NCBI RefSeq assembly: GCF_000156715.1
Contig: NZ_DS999316.1
Span: 704,002 to 768,001, forward strand
Direction of reading: 5' to 3'
Source: Francisella philomiragia subsp. philomiragia ATCC 25015
Lineage (GTDB): Bacteria > Pseudomonadota > Gammaproteobacteria > Francisellales > Francisellaceae
Length of the DNA stretch: 64,000 bases
Of the stretch, positions 61,626-64,000 are shown piece after piece. The notes beneath the pieces are model-generated. The model saw only the letters and a program-made list of their open reading frames with translations, made no database searches and was not told the DNA's origin. Position 1 is the stretch's first letter. Each line of letters begins with the position of its first letter. The translations under genes were made by a program, and so were the position numbers.

Positions 61626-61634
61626 TGTTACAAT
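61626..61634 (+). promoter_or_regulatory. Candidate extended -10 promoter for the second AI-2E gene and recJ
   Basis: TGTTACAAT (TGn plus TACAAT, one mismatch from TATAAT) lies 31 bases before the AI-2E gene start. No strong -35 is present at 16-18 bases. Confidence 0.4.
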
Positions 61635-61664
61635 ATCTTCAATTTAATAATGATTTAATTATAA

Positions 61665-62771
61665 ATGATTTTACAAACTATAAAAGACTGGTATCGCAAT
61701 AGATATCAAAATAATGAGCCTATAGTGTTTTTTGGCTTAATGCTATTTTTCTACTTGGTTTTAACATTTTTAGGTAATTATATAGCACCTATATTGGCAG
61801 CTCTTGTTATTGCCTATTTACTCGACACACTTGTTAATATATTACAAAAATTCACCAAGATAAAACGTATCATATTAGTATATATTGTATATATGCTATT
61901 CCTTATATTACTTTTATCACTAATATTTGTATTATTACCAATTATTGTTAATCAGCTAATTGATTTTATTAAACAAGCTTCGCATACACTATCTAGTTTA
62001 AAAGAAAGCTTAGAACAGCTATCTGTAAAGTATCCAACAATACTTACCGAAGCTAGAATCAACTCTATAGTGACTTGGTTTGATAGTATTGACTGGCAAA
62101 AAATAAGCTCTAATATAGGATCATTTATTCTACAAAATACTGCGACAACAATTCCTGTTCTTTTCTCTATTTTGATATATCTATTTTTAGTACCACTTAT
62201 GGTATTTTACTTTCTAAAAGATAAAGCAAGAATGATTAACTGGTTTAAATCATTTTTACCAGAGCAAAATGGTGCATTATATTTCGTTTGGAATGATCTT
62301 AAACCTAAACTTGCTGATTATGTTAGAGGCAAAGCTATTGAGCTGATTATAGTGTCTATCGTAACATATATGGGTTTTGCATACTTTAATCTAAACTATG
62401 CATTACTACTAGCTGTTGGTGTCGGTTTATCCGTAATTATACCTTATGTTGGCATGGTAATTATTACAATCCCAGTCGTCATGGTTGGTATTTTACAGTT
62501 TGGTTTAAATGGTACTTTTGTATCAATGTTGATCGTATTCTTTATTATTCAAGCTTTAGATGGTAATTTATTAGTACCTCTTCTTTTCTCTGAAGTTCTA
62601 AATATCCACCCAGTAGGGGTAGTATCATCTATCTTGATATTTGGGGGTATTTGGGGATTGTGGGGTATATTCTTTGCAATACCATTAGCATTACTATTTA
62701 TATCAGGTGTAAATATGTGTCGAAACCACCTCAATGGTAAAAAAAATCTTTCTAATATAAATTTATGTTAA
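61665..62771 (+). CDS. AI-2E family (PerM-type) transporter, second copy
   Basis: The 368 residues have about eight membrane segments, with a central amphipathic coiled region (IKQASHTLSSLKESLEQL) and the family block FFIIQALDGNLLVPLLFSEVLNIHPVGVV. It is of the PerM subgroup rather than that at 42406, with low identity by eye. Its end overlaps the recJ start by 7 bases, so translation of recJ is probably coupled. The substrate is unknown. Confidence 0.85.
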   Translation: MILQTIKDWYRNRYQNNEPIVFFGLMLFFYLVLTFLGNYIAPILAALVIAYLLDTLVNILQKFTKIKRIILVYIVYMLFLILLLSLIFVLLPIIVNQLIDFIKQASHTLSSLKESLEQLSVKYPTILTEARINSIVTWFDSIDWQKISSNIGSFILQNTATTIPVLFSILIYLFLVPLMVFYFLKDKARMINWFKSFLPEQNGALYFVWNDLKPKLADYVRGKAIELIIVSIVTYMGFAYFNLNYALLLAVGVGLSVIIPYVGMVIITIPVVMVGILQFGLNGTFVSMLIVFFIIQALDGNLLVPLLFSEVLNIHPVGVVSSILIFGGIWGLWGIFFAIPLALLFISGVNMCRNHLNGKKNLSNINLC

Positions 62772-64000
62772 TAAGACAAAAACAAACTAATCAAGATATA
62801 TTATCTACGCTATTATCAAAAGGTTATGACTTATTTTTAGCACGGATTATCTCTTCTAGAGTAAGTAATTTTGAGAATATTGATCTTATACTAAAAGGCT
62901 CTATAAAAGATCTATCGTCCCCCTTTCTCTTCAAAGATATCGATAAAGCCGTAGATAGACTTTTTCAAGCGTTACAAAATAATGAAATCATTGGATTAGA
63001 AACCGACCACGACTGTGATGGGCAAACATCTCATGCAATTTTATATGAAGCACTGACAAAGATATTTAATTACCCTCAAGAAAAGATTCGTTCATATATA
63101 GGTCACAGAATGCAGGAAGGATATGGTCTGTCTGAATCTTTGATGAATAGAATATTAACAGATAGTATTAGACCAAATCTTATTATAACGGCTGACAATG
63201 GTTCAACAGATGAGCCTAGGATTGCTGTTCTTAAACAAAATGGAATTGATACTATCGTAACCGATCACCATGGTATTCCTCCTGAGGGAGCGCCTAAAAG
63301 TGCTATCGCCGTACTAAACCCTACTCAACATGATTGTAATTATCCAGACAAAGCTATAGCTGGTTGTATGGTTGCTTGGCTTTTTATGACAGCTCTTCGT
63401 AGAAAATATCTGCAAAATGGTAAATCATTATCTAAGTCTTATGGATTAAGTAATTTACTTGATTTTGTTGCAATTGGTACAGTTGCGGATTGTGTTAGTA
63501 TGGCAAATAGTCATAATAACCGTATTGTTACAAAACTAGGTATAGAGCAACTTAAGAATAACGATCGTCTATGTTGGGACTTCTTAGATAAAGAGAAGCT
63601 ATCAAGTGAGTATATTAGTTTCAGTATAGCTCCCTTGCTAAATAGTGATGGAAGAGTTTCTGATGCACTAGGATCTGTTAGCTTTTTACTTGAAAATGAT
63701 GAACTTAAAATTGAAGAAACCTTTGAAAACCTAACTAAGCAAAATAACCAACGTAAAGAAATTCAAAAAAAGCTTACTTATGAGGCGATAACTAAAGCAC
63801 ATCAATTAGACAATGATAACAACTCACTATGTATATTACTTGATGATGGCCACTCTGGAATTCATGGTATTACAGCAAGTAGAGTCAAAGAAATGTTTGG
63901 TAAGCCTGTGATTATTTTTTCTGAAACACAAAATGATCCTAACTTAATATCAGGTTCTGCTAGGAGTGTAGATAGTATTAACATTAAAACGATACTTGAT
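62765..64000 (+). CDS. recJ: Single-stranded-DNA exonuclease RecJ, N-terminal part (3' end outside window)
   Basis: The frame is open from 62765 to the window end (412 codons). RecJ degrades single-stranded DNA 5'-3' in recombination and mismatch repair. The DHH-family metal motifs are present: motif I TDHDCDG (Asp81-Asp83-Asp85, with His82 where most have Phe or Tyr), AGCMVAW, VTDHHG (the DHH), and LLNSDGRVSDALG. The ATG overlaps the last 7 bases of the preceding AI-2E gene. The 3' end lies past 64000. Confidence 0.93.
   Translation, partial: MLIRQKQTNQDILSTLLSKGYDLFLARIISSRVSNFENIDLILKGSIKDLSSPFLFKDIDKAVDRLFQALQNNEIIGLETDHDCDGQTSHAILYEALTKIFNYPQEKIRSYIGHRMQEGYGLSESLMNRILTDSIRPNLIITADNGSTDEPRIAVLKQNGIDTIVTDHHGIPPEGAPKSAIAVLNPTQHDCNYPDKAIAGCMVAWLFMTALRRKYLQNGKSLSKSYGLSNLLDFVAIGTVADCVSMANSHNNRIVTKLGIEQLKNNDRLCWDFLDKEKLSSEYISFSIAPLLNSDGRVSDALGSVSFLLENDELKIEETFENLTKQNNQRKEIQKKLTYEAITKAHQLDNDNNSLCILLDDGHSGIHGITASRVKEMFGKPVIIFSETQNDPNLISGSARSVDSINIKTILD

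Overview
The window is AT-rich, densely packed bacterial chromosome. Gene content points to Francisella (a F. novicida / F. tularensis-like gammaproteobacterium): a multi-domain ChiA-type chitinase beside upp, purU, kbl and tdh, the eno-ftsB-ispD and rpsO-pnp-erpA-kdsA-udk-rpoZ groups, pdxST, gyrB, sucCD, trxB, mutL, rsgA and a GadC-like permease. This assignment rests on recognising proteins and gene order, not on a database search. I see no insertion sequence, prophage, rRNA, CRISPR array or integron; the window is mostly core genome with a few accessory genes.

Layout. 1-5.5 kb: the C-terminal part of one GH18 chitinase, then purU, upp and a large secreted ChiA with three chitin-binding modules. 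The ChiA leader contains a perfect dyad that looks like an operator. 6-9.5 kb: kbl, tdh and a HAAAP-family permease form a threonine-catabolism operon. 9.5-18 kb (minus strand): ispD, ftsB, eno, an MFS carrier, pnuC, two tandem ROK sugar kinases, rlmD and a secreted DOMON-like protein. 18.1-22.8 kb (minus): tRNA-Val(TAC), rpoZ, udk, kdsA, erpA, pnp and rpsO, transcribed rpsO first and closed by a clear terminator after the tRNA. 22.9-28 kb (minus): an acyl-adenylate synthetase, rsmH, ftsL and ftsI, a short detached piece of the division cluster without mraZ or mur genes. 28-33 kb: mutM, pdxST, gyrB.

33-41 kb: a membrane-anchored GGCT-like protein, dusA, a DsbA-like lipoprotein, an unknown exported protein, a membrane protein joining TIGR03546-like and TIGR03545-like regions, then sucCD. 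41-52.6 kb: a glycine-rich exported protein, an SDR, an AI-2E family protein, a GFA-fold protein, a POT peptide transporter directly followed by a glycosylasparaginase, an exported unknown, DUF1543, cutC, an MFS carrier divergent from a LysR regulator, gph and trxB. 52.6-64 kb: an MFS carrier, a small gene broken at an 8-T run, mutL (endonuclease type), two DUF2147 paralogues, rsgA, a polyamine-type binding protein, a GadC-like permease, a second AI-2E protein and the start of recJ.

The strongest candidates for new biology are the chiA leader operator and the nearby 15-bp direct repeats, the TIGR03546-TIGR03545 fusion, the homopolymer-broken gene, the dyad abutting the LysR start codon, and the paired exported DUF2147 proteins. 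No wholly new multi-gene system is evident. Many start codons were reassigned from Shine-Dalgarno position, and several genes use TTG or GTG.
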